DNA of 64,000 nucleotides from NCBI RefSeq assembly GCF_031877795.1, contig NC_133932.1:137318841-137382840 (forward strand). Reading direction: 5' to 3'. Positions within the stretch are counted from its first letter, which is position 1; each line of letters opens with the position of its first letter. Below, piece after piece: positions 33,271 to 47,283 of this stretch. The translations under genes were made by a program, and so were the position numbers. This DNA comes from Strix aluco. Its lineage: Eukaryota > Chordata > Aves > Strigiformes > Strigidae. The notes beneath the pieces are model-generated. The model worked only from the letters and a program-made list of their open reading frames with translations, searched no databases and was not told the DNA's origin.

Positions 33271-34401
33271 ATGGCGCGTGGCAACGGGCCCACCCTGGCC
33301 CAGAGGCTCCCGCTACTGATGCTCAACGTGCTGCTCTTCCTGACCAACACGTCGAGGGCCAAGAGCTTCTGGGTAGGTGATGCTGCACCGCGCTGTGCCG
33401 GGGGGGTGGGATGCTGTGGGGTGGTGTGGTGGAGGCTGTGGTGTGGGGGCTGTGGCCTTGGCCCGCGAGCCGCTCGCGTCTCACCCAGCTCTTGGGGTCC
33501 TGCAGGGGATGAGGAAGAAGGCGAAACGTTCCCGAAGGAGAGCCAAGGGCCAGACGGAGAAGCCGAGTGCTGAGCAGTCCCGGCCCCGAGCACCCTGCAA
33601 ACGGCTGACACCCCACGGCAGCCCTGAGCTCACTCCGTCTACTTCCTGGGCGGCTTCTCCACCAACAGAGAGAGGAATGAAGGAGCCCGCACCGACCCTG
33701 GAGACATGGTGAGTGCCGGGGGAGACCCCCAGATCCTGCCCCAGCCCCTCAGCCCGTGCCCTGCCCGTCCCGCCGGAGGGGCCGGGGTGCAGAACGTTCA
33801 CTTCCCTCTGCTCTGCAGTGCCAGCGCGAAGGCGCCAAGCATGGAGGACCTGTGGCAGCTGCCTGACATAGACTCTGTGGGAACCCACTCGTCAAGTGTC
33901 TCTGCTTCATCGGGAAGTTCCTATTATATCGACACCCCGGAGGACCGCATACAGATGCCGAAGATATGCTCTCCGGGCCCCTTCTTGTCGAGCAGCTCTA
34001 GATCCACAGACACCCTCCTGGAGCGCAGGCTTGCTGCCATGTCGGAGCAGGTGGCGGCACAAGAGCGCTCGGGACCCGCCCAGTCCCCCGAGGATGATCA
34101 GGGGCTGGTTGCAAGAGCGGGCGGCGATGAGACCCTCCCCAAGGAGCGCCCCCAGCCCCCCACCTGCAGGGAGGTGGAGGCGAAGCTGCGGCAGCCGGGA
34201 GACAAAATGTGGCTCAATGGGCAGAGAGTGGAGCTGCCACGGGGGCTCCTGGACACAGACGAGGCTGTGGATGGGGACCAGATCAGGAGGAACAATGTGG
34301 CCCCGGACAGGAGTGCCCGGCTCTGGCAGTGTCTCAAGGCCTGCTGGCAATGGTGCTTACAGTCCTGCTGCTGCTATTGCTTCCCCAAGCCCCCCAGGTG
34401 A
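33271..34401 (+). CDS. Array gene copy 4, 295 aa
   Basis: Exons 33271-33372, 33506-33708, 33819-34401; polyA signal 34487. Group B: L20V inside the leader core, intron 1 shorter by 10 bp (133 bp), STDT, and a silent C-to-T in the Val codon of QGLVA. One 32-aa repeat of the PEDRIQ form. Confidence 0.65.
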
Positions 34402-36577
34402 CAGCACTGGTCCCAGAGGAGCAACGGGCACCCCGGAGACAGCCGACGGGGGTGTAAGGCTGGGAAACTCCCTGATATCGTAAAAAATTAAATGATCTTT
34501 TCTCCATCCCTGGTGCCGTGGTTCTTCCACCCAGCCCTTGATGCGCCTTCTCCCCCGTCCCTTTGCCAAACCTCCCCTTTGGGTCCCTTGCTGACCCCGC
34601 CCTCCTCTGCCGGGTCTCCCCCAGGTCCTGGCTCCGAGCTCCCCCGGGCTTTGTCACCTCCGTCCGGCCCTGCGTCCGTAAGCACCACGACGGGGACGTT
34701 TTCTTGGCCCAGAGCTGCTCCTGCCAGAGCAGGCAGGGACTGTGCCTGCCTTCACCCTGCCTCCTGACCCCCTCCAGAGCCCAGGGGCTGCGGGGCACCA
34801 ACTGCAGTAACAGGGTGATTGGACAGGTCAGCTCATTGGCTCTTTTCACCGAAAATCCAATCCCCTGAAGGCGCACAGCTGACTTCTCCATCCTCCTGCA
34901 TTACCCACCAAGGGCACCCGGGCCCTGGGACAAAAGCAATCCCACGCATGGCTTTACCTTTCCCGATGCACGAATAACCCAGACTGTCTGCCCCAGCACA
35001 GCTTTAATGCCCACTGCGGGGACTTTATCCCCATCTACAGTACGTCGGGGGGTTGGTGGAGCGGGGCCACCCTGCTTGGCAGATCCTCTGCCATTGACTC
35101 ACCAGGGGGCTTTTGCTAAATGCACCTCCCAGGGTTTGTTCCCAGTTCCTCGGTGAGAGAGGTCAGCTTTTGGGGAGCTCAGTCAGAGAGCTCGGTGAGA
35201 GAGCTCGGTGAAGGTGGATCTGCGTAGGCCCGCAGAGGCCTGGAGAAGCGGCAAGGCTTGGAGGAGAAGCAGGCCTTGGAAGAGAGATACGAAGCCGTGC
35301 TAGTGTGAAGAAGATGGCAGCACCGAGACTGCCTGCGTGGTATGGAACTGTTTGTGGGGTAAGAGTATTGATGACTGTCTAGTTGCTGATTTGCGTATTA
35401 TGAAGTAAGAGCTTGGATGAGAGCAAAAGTATGTATTATTGTATGAGTATGTATTAATGTAAGAAGAGAGAAAAAGAGATATTAAAGAACATAAACAGCC
35501 CCTGCCCTGCAGAAAGAAAGAAGAACATTGTGACGTGTGAATTATTTTGGCCGCTACAAGTTAATACAACTTACTACAACTCAGTAGAATTTAAAGCAAC
35601 TTATTACATTTAATACAGGGCGGCAGGCAGAGGGGCTGGTCCCCGCTGTGCTGGAGGGGGCTGCAGGGATACCCCAGCCCAGAGCTCACGGCAGGCTGGG
35701 GAGGAAGGGGGGGTGCTCCCTGAGCCCAGCACCCACCCTGCAGCACAGCACCCAACCCCCAGTCCAGCATCTAGCCCCGCCTAACATCTGCACCCCCACC
35801 CCCAAATCCAGCCCCACAATCCAGCTGCCACCCCCTGGCTCTGGTGGGTGCTCCCCAGCACCAGGATCGGGCCCCACCCAAGGAGCAAGACCCCAGCCCC
35901 ACTATCGGGACTCCACCCCAGTGACAGAACCCCAGGCCCAGTATGGAGACCCCAGGCCCAGTATCAAGACCCATCAGAGCTGCAAAAATGACGTCCTTGG
36001 GCACAATCCTGTCCGAGGCCCCTCACAGCAATGAGCACCAACTGCTGGCAGCCATCGGCTAGCAGGCATGCGCTCCCCCCTTTTCTTGAGACTTTGGGCT
36101 CACAAATCCAAGCTTTCAGCACTCAACACCCAAACCTCAGTTTGCGGCAGAAAAAGAGCCGCCGTCGCTGTGGCACAAGAGTCAGAGGTCCCTCAGCTGG
36201 AGCGGATGCGGTCGTTCCTTTGGCCAGTGCTGATCAGTAAATGGCAAGTATGGAAGCACAGAGGGATCGGCGGGCAACGCCCCGCTACTCGCTACCCCCC
36301 CATTGGGACGGGACACAAAGATGGTCCCGTGAAGGTTCCTACGTGGATCTCGGGCGTTACACGCAGGCAGGCAGAAAGCGCCACGTCCCAACGCGCCGGG
36401 GCCTGGCCTCAGCTACGGGGTCTCTCAGCTACGTTGGCCCCGGGGACCTGAGCGGTTTGGCTCTGAGCCTCCAAGCGTGCCGCGCCGTGCCGACACAGGG
36501 GTCCCTGATTTCGAGGGGGACACCCCAGCCCCTCCTGAGCCCCTCGCAGGGGGAAGGGCATGGCAGGGGGGGCTGCC

Positions 36578-36771
36578 GGGTGTCACAAAGGAGGCTCTGC
36601 CCGCCCTGTGACGTCACAAAGGGGGCTCTGCCCGCCCTGTGGTATCACAAAGGGGGCTCTGCCTGCCTTGTGATGTCACAAAGCGGGGCTTGGCCACCCT
36701 GCGACGTCACTAAGGGGGGTCCACCCGCCTGCCCCAATATAGAAGGCCGCAGCCGCACTGGGCCCACAGAC
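36578..36771 (+). promoter_or_regulatory. Unit 5 promoter, five CRE-like sites
   Basis: Same five-site form as unit 4. Confidence 0.7.
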
Positions 36772-37911
36772 ATGGCGCGTGGCAACGGGCCCACCCTGGC
36801 CCAGAGGCTCCCGCTACTGATGCTCAACCTGCTGCTCTTCCTGACCAACACGTCGAGGGCCAAGAGCTTCTGGGTAGGTGATGCTGCACCGCGCTGTGCC
36901 GGGGGGTGGGATGCTGTGGGGTGGTGTGGTGGAGGCTGTGGTGTGGGGGCTGTGGGGGGCTGTGGCCTTGGCCCGCGAGCCGCTCGCGTCTCACCCAGCT
37001 CTTGGGGTCCTGCAGGGGATGAGGAAGAAGGCGAAACGTTCCCGAAGGAGAGCCAAGGGCCAGACGGAGAAGCCGAGTGCTGAGCAGTCCCGGCCCCGAG
37101 CACCCTGCAAACGGCTGACACCCCACGGCAGCCCTGAGCTCACTCCGTCTACTTCCTGGGCGGCTTCTCCACCAACAGAGAGAGGAATGAAGGAGCCCGC
37201 ACCGACCCTGGAGACATGGTGAGTGCCGGGGGAGACCCCCAGATCCTGCCCCAGCCCCTCAGCCCGTGCCCTGCCCGTCCCGCCGGAGGGGCCGGGGTGC
37301 AGAACGTTCACTTCCCTCTGCTCTGCAGTGCCAGCGCGAAGGCGCCAAGCATGGAGGACCTGTGGCAGCTGCCTGACATAGACTCTGTGGGAACCCACTC
37401 GTCAAGTGTCTCTGCTTCATCGGGAAGTTCCTATTATATCGACACCCCGGAGGACCGCATACAGATGCCGAAGATATGCTCTCCGGGCCCCTTCTTGTCG
37501 AGCAGCTCTAGATCCACAGAGACCCTCCTGGAGCGCAGGCTTGCTGCCATGTCGGAGCAGGTGGCGGCACAAGAGCGCTCGGGACCCGCCCAGTCCCCCG
37601 AGGATGATCAGGGGCTGGTCGCAAGAGCGGGCGGCGATGAGACCCTCCCCAAGGAGCGCCCCCAGCCCCCCACCTGCAGGGAGGTGGAGGCGAAGCTGCG
37701 GCAGCCGGGAGACAAAATGTGGCTCAATGGGCAGAGAGTGGAGCTGCCACGGGGGCTCCTGGACACAGACGAGGCTGTGGATGGGGACCAGATCAGGAGG
37801 AACAATGTGGCCCCGGACAGGAGTGCCCGGCTCTGGCAGTGTCTCAAGGCCTGCTGGCAATGGTGCTTACAGTCCTGCTGCTGCTATTGCTTCCCCAAGC
37901 CCCCCAGGTGA
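36772..37911 (+). CDS. Array gene copy 5, 295 aa
   Basis: Exons 36772-36873, 37016-37218, 37329-37911; polyA signal 37997. Group A coding sequence (L20, STET) with a five-site promoter. Intron 1 is 142 bp through loss of one G in a G-run; this does not touch the coding frame. Confidence 0.65.
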
Positions 37912-40087
37912 CAGCACTGGTCCCAGAGGAGCAACGGGCACCCCGGAGACAGCCGACGGGGGTGTAAGGCTGGGAAACTCCCTGATATCGTAAAAAATTA
38001 AATGATCTTTTCTCCATCCCTGGTGCCGTGGTTCTTCCACCCAGCCCTTGATGCGCCTTCTCCCCCGTCCCTTTGCCAAACCTCCCCTTTGGGTCCCTTG
38101 CTGACCCCGCCCTCCTCTGCCGGGTCTCCCCCAGGTCCTGGCTCCGAGCTCCCCCGGGCTTTGTCACCTCCGTCCGGCCCTGCGTCCGTAAGCACCACGA
38201 CGGGGACGTTTTCTTGGCCCAGAGCTGCTCCTGCCAGAGCAGGCAGGGACTGTGCCTGCCTTCACCCTGCCTCCTGACCCCCTCCAGAGCCCAGGGGCTG
38301 CGGGGCACCAACTGCAGTAACAGGGTGATTGGACAGGTCAGCTCATTGGCTCTTTTCACCGAAAATCCAATCCCCTGAAGGCGCACAGCTGACTTCTCCA
38401 TCCTCCTGCATTACCCACCAAGGGCACCCGGGCCCTGGGACAAAAGCAATCCCACGCATGGCTTTACCTTTCCCGATGCACGAATAACCCAGACTGTCTG
38501 CCCCAGCACAGCTTTAATGCCCACTGCGGGGACTTTATCCCCATCTACAGTACGTCGGGGGGTTGGTGGAGCGGGGCCACCCTGCTTGGCAGATCCTCTG
38601 CCATTGACTCACCAGGGGGCTTTTGCTAAATGCACCTCCCAGGGTTTGTTCCCAGTTCCTCGGTGAGAGAGGTCAGCTTTTGGGGAGCTCAGTCAGAGAG
38701 CTCGGTGAGAGAGCTCGGTGAAGGTGGATCTGCGTAGGCCCGCAGAGGCCTGGAGAAGCGGCAAGGCTTGGAGGAGAAGCAGGCCTTGGAAGAGAGATAC
38801 GAAGCCGTGCTAGTGTGAAGAAGATGGCAGCACCGAGACTGCCTGCGTGGTATGGAACTGTTTGTGGGGTAAGAGTATTGATGACTGTCTAGTTGCTGAT
38901 TTGCGTATTATGAAGTAAGAGCTTGGATGAGAGCAAAAGTATGTATTATTGTATGAGTATGTATTAATGTAAGAAGAGAGAAAAAGAGATATTAAAGAAC
39001 ATAAACAGCCCCTGCCCTGCAGAAAGAAAGAAGAACATTGTGACGTGTGAATTATTTTGGCCGCTACAAGTTAATACAACTTACTACAACTCAGTAGAAT
39101 TTAAAGCAACTTATTACATTTAATACAGGGCGGCAGGCAGAGGGGCTGGTCCCCGCTGTGCTGGAGGGGGCTGCAGGGATACCCCAGCCCAGAGCTCACG
39201 GCAGGCTGGGGAGGAAGGGGGGGTGCTCCCTGAGCCCAGCACCCACCCTGCAGCACAGCACCCAACCCCCAGTCCAGCATCTAGCCCCGCCTAACATCTG
39301 CACCCCCACCCCCAAATCCAGCCCCACAATCCAGCTGCCACCCCCTGGCTCTGGTGGGTGCTCCCCAGCACCAGGATCGGGCCCCACCCAAGGAGCAAGA
39401 CCCCAGCCCCACTATCGGGACTCCACCCCAGTGACAGAACCCCAGGCCCAGTATGGAGACCCCAGGCCCAGTATCAAGACCCATCAGAGCTGCAAAAATG
39501 ACGTCCTTGGGCACAATCCTGTCCGAGGCCCCTCACAGCAATGAGCACCAACTGCTGGCAGCCATCGGCTAGCAGGCATGCGCTCCCCCCTTTTCTTGAG
39601 ACTTTGGGCTCACAAATCCAAGCTTTCAGCACTCAACACCCAAACCTCAGTTTGCGGCAGAAAAAGAGCCGCCGTCGCTGTGGCACAAGAGTCAGAGGTC
39701 CCTCAGCTGGAGCGGATGCGGTCGTTCCTTTGGCCAGTGCTGATCAGTAAATGGCAAGTATGGAAGCACAGAGGGATCGGCGGGCAACGCCCCGCTACTC
39801 GCTACCCCCCCATTGGGACGGGACACAAAGATGGTCCCGTGAAGGTTCCTACGTGGATCTCGGGCGTTACACGCAGGCAGGCAGAAAGCGCCACGTCCCA
39901 ACGCGCCGGGGCCTGGCCTCAGCTACGGGGTCTCTCAGCTACGTTGGCCCCGGGGACCTGAGCGGTTTGGCTCTGAGCCTCCAAGCGTGCCGCGCCGTGC
40001 CGACACAGGGGTCCCTGATTTCGAGGGGGACACCCCAGCCCCTCCTGAGCCCCTCGCAGGGGGAAGGGCATGGCAGGGGGGGCTGCC

Positions 40088-40281
40088 GGGTGTCACAAAG
40101 GAGGCTCTGCCCGCCCTGTGACGTCACAAAGGGGGCTCTGCCCGCCCTGTGGTATCACAAAGGGGGCTCTGCCTGCCTTGTGATGTCACAAAGCGGGGCT
40201 TGGCCACCCTGCGACGTCACTAAGGGGGGTCCACCCGCCTGCCCCAATATAGAAGGCCGCAGCCGCACTGGGCCCACAGAC
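40088..40281 (+). promoter_or_regulatory. Unit 6 promoter, five CRE-like sites
   Basis: Same as unit 4. Confidence 0.7.
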
Positions 40282-41412
40282 ATGGCGCGTGGCAACGGGC
40301 CCACCCTGGCCCAGAGGCTCCCGCTACTGATGCTCAACGTGCTGCTCTTCCTGACCAACACGTCGAGGGCCAAGAGCTTCTGGGTAGGTGATGCTGCACC
40401 GCGCTGTGCCGGGGGGGTGGGATGCTGTGGGGTGGTGTGGTGGAGGCTGTGGTGTGGGGGCTGTGGCCTTGGCCCGCGAGCCGCTCGCGTCTCACCCAGC
40501 TCTTGGGGTCCTGCAGGGGATGAGGAAGAAGGCGAAACGTTCCCGAAGGAGAGCCAAGGGCCAGACGGAGAAGCCGAGTGCTGAGCAGTCCCGGCCCCGA
40601 GCACCCTGCAAACGGCTGACACCCCACGGCAGCCCTGAGCTCACTCCGTCTACTTCCTGGGCGGCTTCTCCACCAACAGAGAGAGGAATGAAGGAGCCCG
40701 CACCGACCCTGGAGACATGGTGAGTGCCGGGGGAGACCCCCAGATCCTGCCCCAGCCCCTCAGCCCGTGCCCTGCCCGTCCCGCCGGAGGGGCCGGGGTG
40801 CAGAACGTTCACTTCCCTCTGCTCTGCAGTGCCAGCGCGAAGGCGCCAAGCATGGAGGACCTGTGGCAGCTGCCTGACATAGACTCTGTGGGAACCCACT
40901 CGTCAAGTGTCTCTGCTTCATCGGGAAGTTCCTATTATATCGACACCCCGGAGGACCGCATACAGATGCCGAAGATATGCTCTCCGGGCCCCTTCTTGTC
41001 GAGCAGCTCTAGATCCACAGACACCCTCCTGGAGCGCAGGCTTGCTGCCATGTCGGAGCAGGTGGCGGCACAAGAGCGCTCGGGACCCGCCCAGTCCCCC
41101 GAGGATGATCAGGGGCTGGTTGCAAGAGCGGGCGGCGATGAGACCCTCCCCAAGGAGCGCCCCCAGCCCCCCACCTGCAGGGAGGTGGAGGCGAAGCTGC
41201 GGCAGCCGGGAGACAAAATGTGGCTCAATGGGCAGAGAGTGGAGCTGCCACGGGGGCTCCTGGACACAGACGAGGCTGTGGATGGGGACCAGATCAGGAG
41301 GAACAATGTGGCCCCGGACAGGAGTGCCCGGCTCTGGCAGTGTCTCAAGGCCTGCTGGCAATGGTGCTTACAGTCCTGCTGCTGCTATTGCTTCCCCAAG
41401 CCCCCCAGGTGA
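40282..41412 (+). CDS. Array gene copy 6, 295 aa
   Basis: Exons 40282-40383, 40517-40719, 40830-41412; polyA signal 41498. Group B. I saw no coding difference from copy 4, which fits duplication of a two-unit block or conversion. Confidence 0.65.
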
Positions 41413-43588
41413 CAGCACTGGTCCCAGAGGAGCAACGGGCACCCCGGAGACAGCCGACGGGGGTGTAAGGCTGGGAAACTCCCTGATATCGTAAAAAATT
41501 AAATGATCTTTTCTCCATCCCTGGTGCCGTGGTTCTTCCACCCAGCCCTTGATGCGCCTTCTCCCCCGTCCCTTTGCCAAACCTCCCCTTTGGGTCCCTT
41601 GCTGACCCCGCCCTCCTCTGCCGGGTCTCCCCCAGGTCCTGGCTCCGAGCTCCCCCGGGCTTTGTCACCTCCGTCCGGCCCTGCGTCCGTAAGCACCACG
41701 ACGGGGACGTTTTCTTGGCCCAGAGCTGCTCCTGCCAGAGCAGGCAGGGACTGTGCCTGCCTTCACCCTGCCTCCTGACCCCCTCCAGAGCCCAGGGGCT
41801 GCGGGGCACCAACTGCAGTAACAGGGTGATTGGACAGGTCAGCTCATTGGCTCTTTTCACCGAAAATCCAATCCCCTGAAGGCGCACAGCTGACTTCTCC
41901 ATCCTCCTGCATTACCCACCAAGGGCACCCGGGCCCTGGGACAAAAGCAATCCCACGCATGGCTTTACCTTTCCCGATGCACGAATAACCCAGACTGTCT
42001 GCCCCAGCACAGCTTTAATGCCCACTGCGGGGACTTTATCCCCATCTACAGTACGTCGGGGGGTTGGTGGAGCGGGGCCACCCTGCTTGGCAGATCCTCT
42101 GCCATTGACTCACCAGGGGGCTTTTGCTAAATGCACCTCCCAGGGTTTGTTCCCAGTTCCTCGGTGAGAGAGGTCAGCTTTTGGGGAGCTCAGTCAGAGA
42201 GCTCGGTGAGAGAGCTCGGTGAAGGTGGATCTGCGTAGGCCCGCAGAGGCCTGGAGAAGCGGCAAGGCTTGGAGGAGAAGCAGGCCTTGGAAGAGAGATA
42301 CGAAGCCGTGCTAGTGTGAAGAAGATGGCAGCACCGAGACTGCCTGCGTGGTATGGAACTGTTTGTGGGGTAAGAGTATTGATGACTGTCTAGTTGCTGA
42401 TTTGCGTATTATGAAGTAAGAGCTTGGATGAGAGCAAAAGTATGTATTATTGTATGAGTATGTATTAATGTAAGAAGAGAGAAAAAGAGATATTAAAGAA
42501 CATAAACAGCCCCTGCCCTGCAGAAAGAAAGAAGAACATTGTGACGTGTGAATTATTTTGGCCGCTACAAGTTAATACAACTTACTACAACTCAGTAGAA
42601 TTTAAAGCAACTTATTACATTTAATACAGGGCGGCAGGCAGAGGGGCTGGTCCCCGCTGTGCTGGAGGGGGCTGCAGGGATACCCCAGCCCAGAGCTCAC
42701 GGCAGGCTGGGGAGGAAGGGGGGGTGCTCCCTGAGCCCAGCACCCACCCTGCAGCACAGCACCCAACCCCCAGTCCAGCATCTAGCCCCGCCTAACATCT
42801 GCACCCCCACCCCCAAATCCAGCCCCACAATCCAGCTGCCACCCCCTGGCTCTGGTGGGTGCTCCCCAGCACCAGGATCGGGCCCCACCCAAGGAGCAAG
42901 ACCCCAGCCCCACTATCGGGACTCCACCCCAGTGACAGAACCCCAGGCCCAGTATGGAGACCCCAGGCCCAGTATCAAGACCCATCAGAGCTGCAAAAAT
43001 GACGTCCTTGGGCACAATCCTGTCCGAGGCCCCTCACAGCAATGAGCACCAACTGCTGGCAGCCATCGGCTAGCAGGCATGCGCTCCCCCCTTTTCTTGA
43101 GACTTTGGGCTCACAAATCCAAGCTTTCAGCACTCAACACCCAAACCTCAGTTTGCGGCAGAAAAAGAGCCGCCGTCGCTGTGGCACAAGAGTCAGAGGT
43201 CCCTCAGCTGGAGCGGATGCGGTCGTTCCTTTGGCCAGTGCTGATCAGTAAATGGCAAGTATGGAAGCACAGAGGGATCGGCGGGCAACGCCCCGCTACT
43301 CGCTACCCCCCCATTGGGACGGGACACAAAGATGGTCCCGTGAAGGTTCCTACGTGGATCTCGGGCGTTACACGCAGGCAGGCAGAAAGCGCCACGTCCC
43401 AACGCGCCGGGGCCTGGCCTCAGCTACGGGGTCTCTCAGCTACGTTGGCCCCGGGGACCTGAGCGGTTTGGCTCTGAGCCTCCAAGCGTGCCGCGCCGTG
43501 CCGACACAGGGGTCCCTGATTTCGAGGGGGACACCCCAGCCCCTCCTGAGCCCCTCGCAGGGGGAAGGGCATGGCAGGGGGGGCTGCC

Positions 43589-43782
43589 GGGTGTCACAAA
43601 GGAGGCTCTGCCCGCCCTGTGACGTCACAAAGGGGGCTCTGCCCGCCCTGTGGTATCACAAAGGGGGCTCTGCCTGCCTTGTGATGTCACAAAGCGGGGC
43701 TTGGCCACCCTGCGACGTCACTAAGGGGGGTCCACCCGCCTGCCCCAATATAGAAGGCCACAGCCGCACTGGGCCCACAGAC
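43589..43782 (+). promoter_or_regulatory. Unit 7 promoter, five CRE-like sites
   Basis: As unit 4, but a G-to-A change follows the TATA-like motif (tagaaggccaca at about 43752). Confidence 0.7.
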
Positions 43783-44913
43783 ATGGCGCGTGGCAACGGG
43801 CCCACCCTGGCCCAGAGGCTCCCGCTACTGATGCTCAACGTGCTGCTCTTCCTGACCAACACGTCGAGGGCCAAGAGCTTCTGGGTAGGTGATGCTGCAC
43901 CGCGCTGTGCCGGGGGGGTGGGATGCTGTGGGGTGGTGTGGTGGAGGCTGTGGTGTGGGGGCTGTGGCCTTGGCCCGCGAGCCGCTCGCGTCTCACCCAG
44001 CTCTTGGGGTCCTGCAGGGGATGAGGAAGAAGGCGAAACGTTCCCGAAGGAGAGCCAAGGGCCAGACGGAGAAGCCGAGTGCTGAGCAGTCCCGGCCCCG
44101 AGCACCCTGCAAACGGCTGACACCCCACGGCAGCCCTGAGCTCACTCCGTCTACTTCCTGGGCGGCTTCTCCACCAACAGAGAGAGGAATGAAGGAGCCC
44201 GCACCGACCCTGGAGACATGGTGAGTGCCGGGGGAGACCCCCAGATCCTGCCCCAGCCCCTCAGCCCGTGCCCTGCCCGTCCCGCCGGAGGGGCCGGGGT
44301 GCAGAACGTTCACTTCCCTCTGCTCTGCAGTGCCAGCGCGAAGGCGCCAAGCATGGAGGACCTGTGGCAGCTGCCTGACATAGACTCTGTGGGAACCCAC
44401 TCGTCAAGTGTCTCTGCTTCATCGGGAAGTTCCTATTATATCGACACCCCGGAGGACCGCATACAGATGCCGAAGATATGCTCTCCGGGCCCCTTCTTGT
44501 CGAGCAGCTCTAGATCCACAGACACCCTCCTGGAGCGCAGGCTTGCTGCCATGTCGGAGCAGGTGGCGGCACAAGAGCGCTCGGGACCCGCCCAGTCCCC
44601 CGAGGATGATCAGGGGCTGGTTGCAAGAGCGGGCGGCGATGAGACCCTCCCCAAGGAGCGCCCCCAGCCCCCCACCTGCAGGGAGGTGGAGGCGAAGCTG
44701 CGGCAGCCGGGAGACAAAATGTGGCTCAATGGGCAGAGAGTGGAGCTGCCACGGGGGCTCCTGGACACAGACGAGGCTGTGGATGGGGACCAGATCAGGA
44801 GGAACAATGTGGCCCCGGACAGGAGTGCCCGGCTCTGGCAGTGTCTCAAGGCCTGCTGGCAATGGTGCTTACAGTCCTGCTGCTGCTATTGCTTCCCCAA
44901 GCCCCCCAGGTGA
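43783..44913 (+). CDS. Array gene copy 7, 295 aa
   Basis: Exons 43783-43884, 44018-44220, 44331-44913; polyA signal 44999. Group B with L20V and the short intron 1. Its 3' flank has a private G-to-A (gacgggaacg near 45205). Confidence 0.65.
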
Positions 44914-47089
44914 CAGCACTGGTCCCAGAGGAGCAACGGGCACCCCGGAGACAGCCGACGGGGGTGTAAGGCTGGGAAACTCCCTGATATCGTAAAAAAT
45001 TAAATGATCTTTTCTCCATCCCTGGTGCCGTGGTTCTTCCACCCAGCCCTTGATGCGCCTTCTCCCCCGTCCCTTTGCCAAACCTCCCCTTTGGGTCCCT
45101 TGCTGACCCCGCCCTCCTCTGCCGGGTCTCCCCCAGGTCCTGGCTCCGAGCTCCCCCGGGCTTTGTCACCTCCGTCCGGCCCTGCGTCCGTAAGCACCAC
45201 GACGGGAACGTTTTCTTGGCCCAGAGCTGCTCCTGCCAGAGCAGGCAGGGACTGTGCCTGCCTTCACCCTGCCTCCTGACCCCCTCCAGAGCCCAGGGGC
45301 TGCGGGGCACCAACTGCAGTAACAGGGTGATTGGACAGGTCAGCTCATTGGCTCTTTTCACCGAAAATCCAATCCCCTGAAGGCGCACAGCTGACTTCTC
45401 CATCCTCCTGCATTACCCACCAAGGGCACCCGGGCCCTGGGACAAAAGCAATCCCACGCATGGCTTTACCTTTCCCGATGCACGAATAACCCAGACTGTC
45501 TGCCCCAGCACAGCTTTAATGCCCACTGCGGGGACTTTATCCCCATCTACAGTACGTCGGGGGGTTGGTGGAGCGGGGCCACCCTGCTTGGCAGATCCTC
45601 TGCCATTGACTCACCAGGGGGCTTTTGCTAAATGCACCTCCCAGGGTTTGTTCCCAGTTCCTCGGTGAGAGAGGTCAGCTTTTGGGGAGCTCAGTCAGAG
45701 AGCTCGGTGAGAGAGCTCGGTGAAGGTGGATCTGCGTAGGCCCGCAGAGGCCTGGAGAAGCGGCAAGGCTTGGAGGAGAAGCAGGCCTTGGAAGAGAGAT
45801 ACGAAGCCGTGCTAGTGTGAAGAAGATGGCAGCACCGAGACTGCCTGCGTGGTATGGAACTGTTTGTGGGGTAAGAGTATTGATGACTGTCTAGTTGCTG
45901 ATTTGCGTATTATGAAGTAAGAGCTTGGATGAGAGCAAAAGTATGTATTATTGTATGAGTATGTATTAATGTAAGAAGAGAGAAAAAGAGATATTAAAGA
46001 ACATAAACAGCCCCTGCCCTGCAGAAAGAAAGAAGAACATTGTGACGTGTGAATTATTTTGGCCGCTACAAGTTAATACAACTTACTACAACTCAGTAGA
46101 ATTTAAAGCAACTTATTACATTTAATACAGGGCGGCAGGCAGAGGGGCTGGTCCCCGCTGTGCTGGAGGGGGCTGCAGGGATACCCCAGCCCAGAGCTCA
46201 CGGCAGGCTGGGGAGGAAGGGGGGGTGCTCCCTGAGCCCAGCACCCACCCTGCAGCACAGCACCCAACCCCCAGTCCAGCATCTAGCCCCGCCTAACATC
46301 TGCACCCCCACCCCCAAATCCAGCCCCACAATCCAGCTGCCACCCCCTGGCTCTGGTGGGTGCTCCCCAGCACCAGGATCGGGCCCCACCCAAGGAGCAA
46401 GACCCCAGCCCCACTATCGGGACTCCACCCCAGTGACAGAACCCCAGGCCCAGTATGGAGACCCCAGGCCCAGTATCAAGACCCATCAGAGCTGCAAAAA
46501 TGACGTCCTTGGGCACAATCCTGTCCGAGGCCCCTCACAGCAATGAGCACCAACTGCTGGCAGCCATCGGCTAGCAGGCATGCGCTCCCCCCTTTTCTTG
46601 AGACTTTGGGCTCACAAATCCAAGCTTTCAGCACTCAACACCCAAACCTCAGTTTGCGGCAGAAAAAGAGCCGCCGTCGCTGTGGCACAAGAGTCAGAGG
46701 TCCCTCAGCTGGAGCGGATGCGGTCGTTCCTTTGGCCAGTGCTGATCAGTAAATGGCAAGTATGGAAGCACAGAGGGATCGGCGGGCAACGCCCCGCTAC
46801 TCGCTACCCCCCCATTGGGACGGGACACAAAGATGGTCCCGTGAAGGTTCCTACGTGGATCTCGGGCGTTACACGCAGGCAGGCAGAAAGCGCCACGTCC
46901 CAACGCGCCGGGGCCTGGCCTCAGCTACGGGGTCTCTCAGCTACGTTGGCCCCGGGGACCTGAGCGGTTTGGCTCTGAGCCTCCAAGCGTGCCGCGCCGT
47001 GCCGACACAGGGGTCCCTGATTTCGAGGGGGACACCCCAGCCCCTCCTGAGCCCCTCGCAGGGGGAAGGGCATGGCAGGGGGGGCTGCC

Positions 47090-47283
47090 GGGTGTCACAA
47101 AGGAGGCTCTGCCCGCCCTGTGACGTCACAAAGGGGGCTCTGCCCGCCCTGTGGTATCACAAAGGGGGCTCTGCCTGCCTTGTGATGTCACAAAGCGGGG
47201 CTTGGCCACCCTGCGACGTCACTAAGGGGGGTCCACCCGCCTGCCCCAATATAGAAGGCCGCAGCCGCACTGGGCCCACAGAC
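47090..47283 (+). promoter_or_regulatory. Unit 8 promoter, five CRE-like sites
   Basis: Same five-site form. Confidence 0.7.
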